From: Thiofilum sp.
GTDB taxonomy: Bacteria; Pseudomonadota; Gammaproteobacteria; Thiotrichales; Thiotrichaceae
Assembly: GCF_016711335.1 (NCBI RefSeq)
Contig: NZ_JADJTF010000004.1
Location: forward strand, 1-64,000
Length of the DNA stretch: 64,000 nt
Direction of reading: 5' to 3'
The notes below the pieces were generated by a model. That model did not search any database, had not been told where the DNA came from, and saw only the letters and a list, made by a program, of their open reading frames with translations. Both the position numbers and the translations under genes were made by a program. Positions 42,760 to 53,300 of this stretch are shown here, in pieces (the first letter of the stretch is position 1; the number at the start of each line of letters is the position of its first letter).

Positions 42760-43497
42760 CTAGTCCTTGGCTACATTAAAATACGGCGGCATGTTTTGAA
42801 TATAAGCTAAATACATAGCATCCAACATCGACCACAACACATCTAATTTAAACTTGAGTATTTGTAGCGCACGCTGCTGCTGTTCTAGGGTTTTAAAGTT
42901 TTCCAAGGTCAGAGCCAAGCCATGATCCACATCACGATGCGCTTCGGTTAAACGATTACGGAAATACTGCAAACCTTCTTGCTTGACCCAAGGGTAATGA
43001 TCAGGCCAGCTTTTTAAGCGTTGTTTATGAGCAGTGGGAGCAAATAATTCGGTCAAAGAGGAGCAAACTCCTTCCTGCCACGTCGCGTGATGTACAAAGT
43101 TCAGATAAGCCTCAACTGCAAAGCGCACACCGGGCAATACATGGCGTTGATCCCACAACTCATCACGCGGCACGCCACACGCTTCACCTAATTGCAACCA
43201 CGCTTCTATGCCACCATCAGAAATATGCCCCGCTGCTGGGCCGCCATCATGATCCAGAATACGCTGAATCCATACCCGCCGTATTTCACGGTCGGGGCAA
43301 TTCATGAGTAAAGCAGCATCTTTACGTGGAATAGTGACTTGATAATAAAAACGATTAGCGACCCAACCTTTTAGCTGCTCAGGGGTTAATTTGCCTTCAT
43401 ACATCATTTGTTGGAATGGATGATGGATATGATAGTACTTACCTAAGGCGCGTAATTGTTGTTCAAATTCGGCTTTGGACCAAGCACTCATACTCAT
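42760..43497 (-). CDS. pqqC: Pyrroloquinoline-quinone synthase
   Basis: 245 residues. YHIHHPFQQMMYEGKLTPEQ, WVANRFYYQVTIPRKDAALL and HDGGPAAGHISDGGIEAWL are hallmark PqqC segments. The enzyme closes the ring and performs the final eight-electron oxidation without a metal cofactor. Its ATG shares four bases with the pqqB stop. Confidence 0.95.
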   Translation of the reverse strand: MSMSAWSKAEFEQQLRALGKYYHIHHPFQQMMYEGKLTPEQLKGWVANRFYYQVTIPRKDAALLMNCPDREIRRVWIQRILDHDGGPAAGHISDGGIEAWLQLGEACGVPRDELWDQRHVLPGVRFAVEAYLNFVHHATWQEGVCSSLTELFAPTAHKQRLKSWPDHYPWVKQEGLQYFRNRLTEAHRDVDHGLALTLENFKTLEQQQRALQILKFKLDVLWSMLDAMYLAYIQNMPPYFNVAKD

Positions 43498-44411
43498 AGC
43501 TCCACTAACAATCCATCAGAAGCGACTTCTATACCCGCCTGAGTTAAAATCGCTCGTTCGGTTGAGTACTCATCTAAAATCGGATTGGTATTATTAATAT
43601 GAATCAAAATTTTGCGCGGTTGAGGAAACTGATTGAGCCATTCAATCATGCCACCCTTACCAGATTGGGGGAGGTGTCCCATTTCGCGTGCGGTCTTATG
43701 CCCTACTCCACGCTGTGACATTTCATCATCCGTCCAGCATGTACCATCGACTAGCACGCAAGTCGCTTCTGCAAAGTAAGGGATGAGATGGTTTTCAATG
43801 ACACCGAGTCCGGGGGCATAAAATAGCTTGCCTCCGGTTTTTAGATCTGCAAACCAAAAACCTACATTATCACCTTGATGCGGTGAACAGCGATGCGGTG
43901 AATAAGGCGGGGCTTTGCTCCACAGTTCAACAGCCGTAATACGTAGATCCTCAAAACCTGTCACACTAAAGGCTCGCTGATTGAGCGGTAACGTATGGCG
44001 CTTCACTCCACAATAATGCTCTAGCATATTGAATACGGGGAAACCAGTAGTCAGATCTTCATACACGCTATCGGTGCAATACAGCTCTAAAGGTTGCTTG
44101 CTCTCACGTAAAATCAGTAAACCCGTCGTGTGGTCAATCTGGCTGTCTGCGAGTAACACCGCTTTAATGCCCGTATCACGTAAAGCACGTTCCGGTTGTA
44201 AATAGGTATGTAGAGTATTGAGTTGGGTACGAATATCAGGTGAGGCATTAATTAATAACCAATTGACCTGATCCGTGGAAATAGCGATGGAGGATTGAGT
44301 ACGAGGTTGAGCTTGAATAGCACCATGTCGTACTCCTGCACACATCGGACAGTTACAATTCCACTGCGGGAATCCACCTCCCGCGGCAGAACCTAAAACC
44401 AATACGTACAA
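43494..44411 (-). CDS. pqqB: PQQ biosynthesis protein PqqB
   Basis: 305 residues. The start is a TTG at 44411, giving YVLVLGSAAGGGFPQWNCNC, exactly the PqqB N-terminus; it lies three bases after the pqqA stop with no clear ribosome site. Metallo-beta-lactamase-fold residues follow (LADSQIDHTTGLL). PqqB is a tyrosine-hydroxylating or precursor-processing protein in PQQ formation. Confidence 0.94.
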   Translation of the reverse strand: MYVLVLGSAAGGGFPQWNCNCPMCAGVRHGAIQAQPRTQSSIAISTDQVNWLLINASPDIRTQLNTLHTYLQPERALRDTGIKAVLLADSQIDHTTGLLILRESKQPLELYCTDSVYEDLTTGFPVFNMLEHYCGVKRHTLPLNQRAFSVTGFEDLRITAVELWSKAPPYSPHRCSPHQGDNVGFWFADLKTGGKLFYAPGLGVIENHLIPYFAEATCVLVDGTCWTDDEMSQRGVGHKTAREMGHLPQSGKGGMIEWLNQFPQPRKILIHINNTNPILDEYSTERAILTQAGIEVASDGLLVEL

Positions 44412-44414
44412 GGC

Positions 44415-44498
44415 TTAACGATTCATGATGTACAGATTGATTTCAAAACCATAACGCATTTCAGTAAATGCTGGCTTTGCCCATGCAGATTTTTTCAT
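44415..44498 (-). CDS. pqqA: PQQ precursor peptide
   Basis: 27 residues, beginning MKKSAWAKPAFTEMRYGFE and ending INLYIMNR. The Glu19-x3-Tyr23 pair is the invariant crosslinked pair (EVTMY in other species). AGGAG lies seven bases before the ATG, the strongest ribosome site of the operon, as expected for a precursor made in excess. Confidence 0.95.
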   Translation of the reverse strand: MKKSAWAKPAFTEMRYGFEINLYIMNR

Positions 44499-44632
44499 AG
44501 TGAAACTCCTCTCTTTAATGTGTTGGAGTTTTTAGTATAGATAATGCTAGGTTGGAAAAAGGTTGGTCACGTCATTGCGCAATCATTAGTGTATGCTGAG
44601 TGTCTTTAGTGATTGTTTTTAGGAGCTTTAAT

Positions 44633-45445
44633 ATGCGCAATCTGCTTGCCGTCCTACTGGGCGCTCTGATGTTACTTGTAAGTCCTATGAGTCCCGCCAA
44701 TGATTCCACCGCTGCTTTTGGTGCGGGTGGTTTAGTGCTGACCAAAACAGATCAGATTGTGATGGAGTCTGAGGACTTATTTATTAGCCAAGACAAAATT
44801 CGCGTTAAATATCAGTTCAAAAATACCAGTGATAAACCGATTACCACGCGTGTAGCCTTTCCTATCCCAGAGTTCACCTTTGATATCTATGACATTCCCC
44901 TAAATTCCGACAAGTTTGATAAAGATAAAAACGTGATGGACTTTTCTGTGATGGTGAATGGTAAAAAGCAACCTTTTGAAACTGAAGTGAAGTCTCGTAC
45001 TAAGGATGAGCAAACATGGCATAAAATCACTCATCACTGGATGCAGACTTTCCCTGCGCAAAAAGCTATTTCCGTTATCCATGAATACACACCTGCTTTA
45101 GGGGGCGGAGTTGGTTTTGGTTTGCAAGGAGAGGAAACCGGACGCTACTGCATCACTAAAGACTTGCAAACATGGGTAGATAAACAGCTTAAATCCGGCT
45201 GGGATACACCCACTGCTACGGTCAACTACATTTTAAAAAGTGGCGCAAACTGGAAAGGTCCTATTGGCAAATTCAAACTGACCGTTAAAAAGTCTGATAA
45301 AGAGGAAAAGATTAGCTTTTGTGGTACGGGTGTAAAAAAAGTTGATGACTTAACCTTTGTTATGGAAAAAAATAATTTCACGCCTAAGCAAGATTTATAT
45401 ATTTTGTATTTAAAGAAACCCTATAACACCAATGCAATTCAATAA
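44633..45445 (+). CDS. Exported DUF4424 protein
   Basis: 270 residues from the ATG at 44633, with AGGAG eight bases upstream. A signal peptide (LLAVLLGALMLLVSPMSPAN) is followed by the DUF4424 pattern (AFGAGGLVLTKTDQIVMESE, VAFPIPEFTFDIYDIP). Function of the domain is unknown. It is divergent from pqqA; a functional link to PQQ is not established. Confidence 0.85.
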   Translation: MRNLLAVLLGALMLLVSPMSPANDSTAAFGAGGLVLTKTDQIVMESEDLFISQDKIRVKYQFKNTSDKPITTRVAFPIPEFTFDIYDIPLNSDKFDKDKNVMDFSVMVNGKKQPFETEVKSRTKDEQTWHKITHHWMQTFPAQKAISVIHEYTPALGGGVGFGLQGEETGRYCITKDLQTWVDKQLKSGWDTPTATVNYILKSGANWKGPIGKFKLTVKKSDKEEKISFCGTGVKKVDDLTFVMEKNNFTPKQDLYILYLKKPYNTNAIQ

Positions 45446-45603
45446 TGCTTTCATCTGAGATACTTTCACCCAATCGAATTAACTTAGTTTAACTAGCATA
45501 GATTTATAGTATTACCAACACTTGGCTAATTTATAGTTAAACTGTTTAATCTTCAACCAAATATTGCTCATTAAAAATGATATGTTTTAAATTGAACTTA
45601 ACA

Positions 45604-46190
45604 ACCATCAGCTAAAGCTGAAGGGTTCGCTAAAAGGACTAAAGTCCGGATACGGGTCGAATAGACCCGTCTAGCCTTCTGTCTTAAAGTTATCCTCTAA
45701 CCTCGGTTCAAAGTGATGCTCTAAATACGCCTTAATCATCTCAGCACTCAATTCCCCTGAAGTCGCACAAAAATAACCCCGCGCCCAAAAATGCTGTCCC
45801 CAATACCGCTTTCTTAAATCCGGGTAGCTTTCAAAGATTTTTGCCGCACTTCGACCCTTAATTCGGCGCATGATCTCGCTCGGTGCTAGCTCCGGTGGCA
45901 CCGATAACAACAAATGCACATGATCCTTGCTCACCACCCCCTTCACTATTTCTATCTCAAAGGCTTGACAGGTTTGACGGATCAACTCCCGTATCTTTAA
46001 CCCCACATCCCCTTTCAGTACCGGATAGCGGTATTTCGTCACAAATACAAAGTGATACTCAATCCGGTAGACGGTGTGGCTTCCATACCGATACTCCATC
46101 TCTCACGACCTCATGCCAACCTTCATCCAGCTAGTATCGCAGATAAATCTGACCGTCTAAAGACGGTGGTTTTAACCTTGAAGACGGACT
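45604..46190. mobile_element. IS200/IS605-type insertion sequence (tnpA only)
   Basis: A full Y1 transposase gene is flanked by hairpins. On its 3' side are CAGCT-AA-AGCTG, GGACT-AA-AGTCC near 45637 and GACGGGT-CGAATA-GACCCGT near 45650; on its 5' side is ACCGTCT-AA-AGACGGT near 46149. Such sub-terminal hairpins are what TnpA recognises in this family. The outer ends are approximate because no target duplication is made. No tnpB is present. Confidence 0.8.
45671..46099 (-). CDS. tnpA: IS200/IS605-family Y1 transposase TnpA
   Basis: 142 residues, full length. The HUH pair is in KDHVHLLLSVP and the catalytic Tyr is in EMIKAYLEHH; VFVTKYRYPVL and KGRSAAKIFESYP are family segments. It cuts and joins single-stranded DNA at the element ends. 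It appears intact. Confidence 0.93.
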   Translation of the reverse strand: MEYRYGSHTVYRIEYHFVFVTKYRYPVLKGDVGLKIRELIRQTCQAFEIEIVKGVVSKDHVHLLLSVPPELAPSEIMRRIKGRSAAKIFESYPDLRKRYWGQHFWARGYFCATSGELSAEMIKAYLEHHFEPRLEDNFKTEG

Positions 46191-46248
46191 AATAAAAAAT
46201 CTATACTATAATATAAAGTATAAACACACAGCTAGGTTGGGTTAAAAT

Positions 46249-47970
46249 ATGAACAAACGCTCAGAATACTTTGAGAGTAACTTAGTTGCTCTCAGAGATA
46301 TGAATTATTCAACACTATCATCTTTCTCTAATAATCTTCATCAGATGATTAGTGAGCTTACCGAAACCCCTTCTCATTATAACAAAAAACTATACTCTGA
46401 GGTGGAGGAAAAATATATTCATTCGCTGCTTATTGGTTTTTTAAATACAGCTATCCATGACCCCATTGAGCGAGAGTCAATTATTGAAGGAATGATGTAT
46501 TCTGACAATCCGACTCTATATATAAATTCGATCATCGAAATTCCAGATGATGTTTATAAAAAAATAGAAGAGATCGTACTAATTAGAAATAAAATCAAAT
46601 ATGATACTTCTCTTGAGGACTCCAATCCAAAAATTAAAAAACGCAACGTTGCTCCAAAAGCTCAAGTCGATGAGCTATTTAAAAACTTAAAGAAAAATCT
46701 AAAAGCGCCTAGAACAGAAAAATTTACATTTAGAAATTCATTGGTTGCTAGACGATCTGAGTTATGTAGTACTCCTTATGAAAATCAATATAGCCCAGTC
46801 AATCAAAGTGAGCTAAATAATATTATAAAAGAACATAGAAACACCTCTAACTATACTCTCATTGATCTATCTAACTGCTCAGCGACTGCTATTTCAATTA
46901 ATCGTGCTAATAAACTTATTATTACTGGCAAAGTTAATAATAAACCCATTACGATAAATGGTTCTAACAATATACAAATATGTGATCTTGATGCTAGTAT
47001 CACAAGCAATTACATCAGTAATAGAAATAATTATACCTCATGTGATAGCGTCATATTAGCTATTAACTCTTGTAATCATATTTATATTAAAAACTCTTAC
47101 TTTCATGGTGGACTATACGATGCTAATCAAGAAACTATCATTATGAATGGCATGACACAATCAACACCTAAAGCTGTTATATTAAGACCCAAGGGAGTTT
47201 CTATTACTACAAACAGCAAGAATGTCTTTGCTACTGATAATTATCTTGAAAATATACTTAATGCTTTTGAAATTGTAAACTCTAGCAGAATACATTTTGA
47301 GGGAAATATAGCCCACTACCTAATCAGTGATATGTTTCATTGTAATAAAGTAACAGACCTTACCATCACACATAACTACCGAGGTAAAGGCTTAGCCTAT
47401 CAGTTAGCCCAAGGTCATCGTTTACGTATTAATGCAAAGGGGATTCAAGAGCAGTATGATGGCAAAACTCACTCTGATTTTGTACAAATTTTTGCTCAAA
47501 AAGGAGATACCACACCCAGTAGAAATATCCATATCTATGAGAATTATGATGCGTGTATAGCTCAAAGCCTTAATGACAGTGATACTAATTGGGTTAGTTT
47601 TTGTCAACAATCCGACCCTTTAGTAGAAAAATCAAGAGCCACTAATCATGCTGTTGGTTTACAAGGTATATTTATTAGATCAGAGGTATTTGCAGTAAAT
47701 CAACTACAACATCAAAATATCAATATTGAAAATAATCATCTCTATAATACCCAACATAACCCCTATACAGTTTTAAATAGCACTAAATTTAGGATTGTAA
47801 ATAATTTTTGCACTACAGGTAAAAATTTTAATACTAGTAGCAATACTCCCACACAACCTAATATTGAAGGTGTTACTAATATTATAAGAGCTAACCCAAA
47901 TGCTTATATTAGTAATAATTATATGATTACCGACGGAGTAATTTCCCCTCTACCAGTCTATTACAATTAA
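46249..47970 (+). CDS. Right-handed beta-helix protein, no signal peptide
   Basis: 573 residues. An N-terminal helical region of about 150 (MISELTETPSHYNKKLYSEV, VLIRNKIKYDTS) precedes parallel beta-helix repeats from about 195 (ITINGSNNIQICDLDAS, NSCNHIYIKNSYFHGG, NSSRIHFEGNIAHYL, HQNINIENNHLYN). The fold is that of pectate-lyase-like enzymes and phage tailspikes. There is no signal peptide, and the AT content and codon use differ from neighbours. It lies 58 bases past the insertion sequence and 44 bases before the hydrolase gene. A polysaccharide-binding or cleaving, possibly injected, protein is inferred. Confidence 0.75.
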   Translation: MNKRSEYFESNLVALRDMNYSTLSSFSNNLHQMISELTETPSHYNKKLYSEVEEKYIHSLLIGFLNTAIHDPIERESIIEGMMYSDNPTLYINSIIEIPDDVYKKIEEIVLIRNKIKYDTSLEDSNPKIKKRNVAPKAQVDELFKNLKKNLKAPRTEKFTFRNSLVARRSELCSTPYENQYSPVNQSELNNIIKEHRNTSNYTLIDLSNCSATAISINRANKLIITGKVNNKPITINGSNNIQICDLDASITSNYISNRNNYTSCDSVILAINSCNHIYIKNSYFHGGLYDANQETIIMNGMTQSTPKAVILRPKGVSITTNSKNVFATDNYLENILNAFEIVNSSRIHFEGNIAHYLISDMFHCNKVTDLTITHNYRGKGLAYQLAQGHRLRINAKGIQEQYDGKTHSDFVQIFAQKGDTTPSRNIHIYENYDACIAQSLNDSDTNWVSFCQQSDPLVEKSRATNHAVGLQGIFIRSEVFAVNQLQHQNINIENNHLYNTQHNPYTVLNSTKFRIVNNFCTTGKNFNTSSNTPTQPNIEGVTNIIRANPNAYISNNYMITDGVISPLPVYYN

Positions 47971-48014
47971 TAAAGTAAAACCTCTGTCACTCTAATACCT
48001 TACGGAGAATAGAT

Positions 48015-49130
48015 ATGAGTAATCAAAGCATCCAAAGTAGTCACTTGCAAAAGCAAGAGCATTTTGATGATCAAGCAGCTTATATTGAGACTATGGGAGA
48101 TACTTCTTTAAACAGACCCTACTATAAATCTATGCTGACACACCTAGCTCGGCAAAATTGGCAAAGTGCTCGAAGCCTATTAAAACTAAAAGCACAGATT
48201 GACGAACTATATCCCAGTAGGCAACGCAATAGTGATGGAATAATTGGGGATTCTGCCCATTGTCCGGGTAGCTCAGATCATTGTCCTAATAATGCCGGTG
48301 TTGTTACTGCTTTAGACATCACTCATGATCCTATTAATGGCTGTGATCTTAATACCATTACAGAACATATTATTAATAGCCGTGACTTGCGTATTAAATA
48401 CATTATATGGAATGGAAGGATTTGTAGCTCTACTATTGATCCTTGGCAATGGCGCAACTATAACGGCCAGAACCCTCATAATGCTCACGCCCATTTTTCA
48501 GTTATGGGTAGTAGAGCGCTTTATGATGATGACTCTGATTGGGTCATTAGCGAACCCGAAATAATACTATCCCCTAACTCCGTATTACTCAGCCCTGTTT
48601 ATAATAGAGGTTCTGCGCCTATTGATTTCATTAATATTTTAGTCAGTTGGGCGAGAAATGCCGACAATGAAATTTTCAATTGGAATGCAAATTATGACAT
48701 TTATTCCCATGTGCGCCAAGATTTAGGTCCATGGCAAGGTATCATGCATCGTAAGGCAGTCATGTTGGAGGTAATGCGTGTATTAGCTGGCTATGAAAGC
48801 TCTTGGAACTGGCAGGCTGAGCACGATATTACCAATCCTACCTCTACTAGCGACTGCACAAAAGAAGCCGGCATATTCCAATGTTCTGCTAACTCAATGG
48901 TATTTGATGCTAGTCTTAAAGAGCTTTTGAGATCAGTAGCAGGAAAAACTGACTGCCAAAGCTTCAGAAACCTGACCAAATCAAATAAGTATTTTGCTAT
49001 CGAATATTGCGCTCGATTACTGCGTTTTACCATCAACCATCATGGTCCTATTAAACGCTATGAGATCCACCCTTGGTTAAGTAAAGAGGCAGTACAAGAA
49101 TTTACTAACTTATTAAGTAGCACCACATAA
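48015..49130 (+). CDS. Two-domain peptidoglycan-hydrolase-like protein
   Basis: 371 residues. The first half is an M15-like peptidase: His89 and Asp101 in SSDHCPNNAGVVTALDITHD, and His158-x-His160 in NAHAHFSVMG, are the expected zinc ligands. The second half resembles a lysozyme/transglycosylase domain with a candidate catalytic Glu261 in VLAGYESSW and EAGIFQCSANSM. There is no signal peptide. GGAG precedes the ATG. It may be a phage-derived endolysin or a toxin delivered by another route. It probably shares a transcript with the beta-helix gene. Confidence 0.75.
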   Translation: MSNQSIQSSHLQKQEHFDDQAAYIETMGDTSLNRPYYKSMLTHLARQNWQSARSLLKLKAQIDELYPSRQRNSDGIIGDSAHCPGSSDHCPNNAGVVTALDITHDPINGCDLNTITEHIINSRDLRIKYIIWNGRICSSTIDPWQWRNYNGQNPHNAHAHFSVMGSRALYDDDSDWVISEPEIILSPNSVLLSPVYNRGSAPIDFINILVSWARNADNEIFNWNANYDIYSHVRQDLGPWQGIMHRKAVMLEVMRVLAGYESSWNWQAEHDITNPTSTSDCTKEAGIFQCSANSMVFDASLKELLRSVAGKTDCQSFRNLTKSNKYFAIEYCARLLRFTINHHGPIKRYEIHPWLSKEAVQEFTNLLSSTT

Positions 49131-49140
49131 TACCCTCCGT

Positions 49141-49169
49141 CTTAATAGTAACGACCTGTTACTATTAAG
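49141..49169 (+). terminator. Hairpin after hydrolase gene
   Basis: CTTAATAGTAAC and GTTACTATTAAG are perfect 12-base arms with a five-base loop, 11 bases after the stop. The following bases are AT-rich but without a clean T-run. It separates the two-gene unit from the amidohydrolase. Confidence 0.6.
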
Positions 49170-49232
49170 ATTGAATACCTAGCCCTCTTTTCCCTATCCT
49201 TTTACTCAGACCCATAGTCATGAGTAAGTATT

Positions 49233-50363
49233 ATGTTTAATCGCTCTCGCAAGCCTAAATTGATTAAATGGCTAAAAATTCTTGCAATAAGCTTATTAGT
49301 CTTAACAAGTATGGGACTAGGTATCCGTGAAAGTCTATTTAGTGGAGCTATTTTAGCCCCGCAAATATTGCAACCTAATGACTCTATTATTGATATGCAT
49401 GTCCATATTGCTGGAATCGGGGCGGGAAATACCGATTGCTATGTAGCGCCTGCTTTGCGAAACAATATGCGTTTTAATCAATACTTAGCCGGATTTGGAG
49501 TCTCTATCACAGAGATTCAACACAAGGGTGATCAGATTGCCGTTGATAAACTAGCCGAGCGTTTACAAGGCTCAAAAACCGTTAAAGGGGCTGTACTCTT
49601 AGCACTAGATAGTGTCATTAATAAAGAAGGAAAAATCGATTATGAAAAGACTGAGGTCTATATTCCTAATGAATATGTTTTAAAGCAAGTAAAACGCTAT
49701 CCAAAAAATTTTTACTATGGCGCTAGTATTAATCCTTATCGAACAGATGCTATAGAGCGCTTAATAGCTGCTAAGAAAGAGGGGGCAGTACTCATTAAAT
49801 GGATTCCTAATATTCAACATATTGACCCAGCCGATTCTAAGCTCATACCTTTTTATACTAAAATGCGAGAGTTAAACCTCATGCTGCTCAGTCATACAGG
49901 TCAAGAGCGCTCTTTCAGTAGTGCCGATGATACTTTAGGCGATCCACAACGTCTTGAATTACCTTTATCTTTAGGTGTAACCGTTATCGCTGGACACGTT
50001 GCCACCACGGGTTTTAATCACCAGCAGAGTAATTACGCTCGTATTTTACCTTTAATTCAAAAATACCCTAACCTCTATGCAGATATATCGAGTCTTACAC
50101 AAATTAATAAACTAGGTTATTTACAACAAGCACTAAATGAACCACGCCTAAAAGGCAGGTTAATTTATGGCAGCGATTATCCACTCTCCAATATGATTTT
50201 AACTTCAGCTTGGAATTTTCCTTTAAATCTAACTAGAGCTGAAATGGCTCGTATCAATCAAATACCTAATCATTGGGATAGAGATGTGGAGCTTAAACGT
50301 AACTTAGGAGTGCCTGCTGAAGTATTTACGCTGGGTGCTCAACTTATTACAAATCACCATTAG
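49233..50363 (+). CDS. Membrane-anchored amidohydrolase-family protein
   Basis: 376 residues. One membrane anchor lies at about 13-32 (WLKILAISLLVLTSMGLGI). The catalytic barrel shows HxH at residues 56 and 58 (IIDMHVHIAG), Lys in LIKWIPN, His in LLSHTG and IAGHVATTG, and Asp in IYGSDYPLS, the full metal-ligand set of the amidohydrolase superfamily. The active site faces the periplasm if the anchor is N-in. Substrate unknown. Confidence 0.82.
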   Translation: MFNRSRKPKLIKWLKILAISLLVLTSMGLGIRESLFSGAILAPQILQPNDSIIDMHVHIAGIGAGNTDCYVAPALRNNMRFNQYLAGFGVSITEIQHKGDQIAVDKLAERLQGSKTVKGAVLLALDSVINKEGKIDYEKTEVYIPNEYVLKQVKRYPKNFYYGASINPYRTDAIERLIAAKKEGAVLIKWIPNIQHIDPADSKLIPFYTKMRELNLMLLSHTGQERSFSSADDTLGDPQRLELPLSLGVTVIAGHVATTGFNHQQSNYARILPLIQKYPNLYADISSLTQINKLGYLQQALNEPRLKGRLIYGSDYPLSNMILTSAWNFPLNLTRAEMARINQIPNHWDRDVELKRNLGVPAEVFTLGAQLITNHH

Positions 50364-50366
50364 TGA

Positions 50367-53300
50367 TCAAATAGTTTTCAATAGCCTATTACACTCATCA
50401 ATTAAATCCTGAGGAATTTCTATTGTTGTATCTAGTTGCTTTACCTCTTCTAGCTTATCTAAAGCCTTTCGAGGACGACGACAGGCTAATAAAGCTCGTG
50501 CATGAGCTACCCCTAAATCATGGCGTAGACTACTATTTAGTTTTTCAATTTTACTTTTTAATTGATACATCAAACGCAAAAACTGCAAAGGTTGATACTG
50601 AGATAATAAATTCACCCCTGAATACATAAAACCATAAGGCTCATTAATTTTTTCTACTAAATCTTCTTTTAACCATGCTTGGGATAAAATCCATAGCTCA
50701 TTAGAATAATCAGTATGGCACTCGTAATATAGACCCTCAAATAAACGTTTTTGCATTTCTATACCTATTAAGCCTTGCTCACAAGCTTGGGTTGCAATCA
50801 ATAAGCGCTTAGCTGGCTCTTTTTCTAGCTCAGGTAACTGAGTTAATTCCCAAACCATTATCTCAGTCAGTGGCTCTGGTGCTAATAACTCTCTAAAAGC
50901 ACTTAACAGTGTTTCGGCTGGTATTTTCTTAACTCTTTTTCTAAACTCGAACCATTGGTCTAGATAGGGATTTTCAGAGTTTAATGGACTGACTCCATCA
51001 TCATACCAATCTTTAGCCATTAAAATACTAATTTTACCATGAATATGGTAAATCGTTTTTAATGCTTTGGCTAAATGATGTAATACTTTCAATAAAGCTG
51101 GATTAAACTCTTCACTTTTTAAATGCGAATAAGGATGAAAATTAAGTAAATGCCCCTCATCCGAAATCGCTAATAAACACCGTCCTTGCACTACCCCTTT
51201 ATTATCATAGGCATAGAGCACTCGCTTATTAATATCTGCCGCATTAGTGACAACCGAGAAGAAATTGCAACCATCGTGACTTAGACAAGTACCAAAATAA
51301 TCCCCCATTTGAAATACTTCTAATACTGACTCTGCCCATTTAAAGGTTAGATCAAGGGTTTGGCCATTACTGAGTTGTGTTGAAATGGTTAATACCCAAG
51401 TATTGAGCCAACGGGTTAAATCTAAACCTTTTGCCTGCATGCGTGCTATCCAATGCGCATTAGGAGGAGCAGTTACTAAAGGATAATTTTGGTCTATATC
51501 CGCTTGGAGTAGACGACCCGCCAATTTACGTTCTGGGCTACTGAGTTGTTTTAAGGCGATTAAAGTAGTTTGATATTTAGTCTGCTCTAACCATTGCTCT
51601 GGTAAAGGTTGAGATAAATATAAGGCTTGTTGTAAATCGGTGCGTAGGCATTCTAAACAACTCTGTTGCCAACGGGCTAATAAATCTAAAATAGCCGCTT
51701 GCATGAGTTTAGCGCTTAAATGCTCTAGACGCTGTGCTGAAAGTATAGGTGGTTCAATTAAACTGTGCTTTAAATTAGCTAGACGCGTTTTTAAACGCTG
51801 CATCAGCTTATCATCTGTCACCTGTAATAATTTAGACTCCAATACTTGAATTTCTTGGTTTATTAATGCCTCATTACGGAAATGCTGCCCTAGGATACGT
51901 TCAGCTAATGCCTCTGGTTTAGCATGATGGCGTAAAATGAAAAGTAAAGTTGGCTTAAGCTCTTTGGGATAATGATCGAAATGTTTAGGCCAAACAACCT
52001 CTTGCAAGGGTAATGCAGGAACTTCTTGTTTAAGTTGCTCCAATGTTTCCAAATAAAAGGTTAATCCTGCTAAGGGTTTCCATAGCTGGTGACTATCAAT
52101 AGACTCTAATAAATTTAACTCAGATTGCTTGACGATATGCAAAGCCCCACGCAATGCTTCCCAGTAGTCAGCAGGTTTATCGCAATTCTCAATTAAATAC
52201 CAACGCTTTAGCAATCCTATAAAACGCTCTGGATCGTAATTATCCGCTACCAAACAGGCTAGTAATTGCTGCTGCTTATTAGTTAGATCAATACTTACTC
52301 CAGCGTCCAAAAGCGCTTTAAATAAATTAAGCTTTGGCCAAGTTTTAGGGGTGGTGTTATAAAATTGTAAGAATGCCTGAGCATAACGTGGCGGGTCTTG
52401 ATTGGTTTCACAAAACTGCGCTAAATCACTAAAAAAGCGCTCATAATCATCGGTAACAAAATCAAGATAAATCAGATGATAATCAATAGATTCATAAGGC
52501 CAATCATGATCAGCAGCTTTATAATACTCTATCAATCCCAGCCAAGGGCTTAAACGTGCTACTAATGCTTCTAAGGAAGAAGCTTGTTTTAAATAGTGAG
52601 TCCAGCATTTAAATACCCGTTGATAGCGCAGATAGGCACTGCTATCAATAATTTTCCATACTTTCGCCCAGTGAATTAAAAAGGCTTGTGTGCTATATGC
52701 CGACCATTTACTTTTAGCGGGTAAACGCTCCAATAAAGCGTTAATTTGCACTAAAGGCTGCATGGCCTCCTGTGATTCGGCATAACGTTTAATCGCTGAT
52801 AGCGGGTTGTTTTTATCACCAAAACCAATAGGGCGTGACTCTAATACATGCTTTAACTGTTTGGCTACTAGCTTATGTCGAGATTTGAGTGTGGCGTCAA
52901 ACTCCTTATTAGAGAGCTTTTTATAAGTTTGATCTAAATAGTGCTGATGGCTATGTAGTTTATAAAGCTGAATTAGCTCCTCTAGTTCTAAACACCATTC
53001 ATACCAAAGCTCTAATATCTCTGGCTTATATAGCAGCAATACCACATCAAGTTGACGCCGCCGCTCTTTAGGCGTGAGCAACATGATTTGCTCTAACCAG
53101 TCAAGCCAAGCATGGGCACTACTTTGTCTAGGAAAGCGCTCCTGTGTTTCGATAGACTGTAATAAGGAAGGATTATTTATGTGAGTAAAACTATATTGGT
53201 ATAGCTGTAAAAAATTTAAGTAATAAATAACACCCCCTTGCTGCCAAACGGGATGCGCTAATTGCTTCAATAAGCGCTCGGTACGTTGTGCGGTGGTATC

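Noticed and set aside
46981..47970. CRISPR-like impression from repeated Asn-rich codons
   Set aside because: The periodicity is that of beta-helix turns; there are no identical DNA repeats with spacers.
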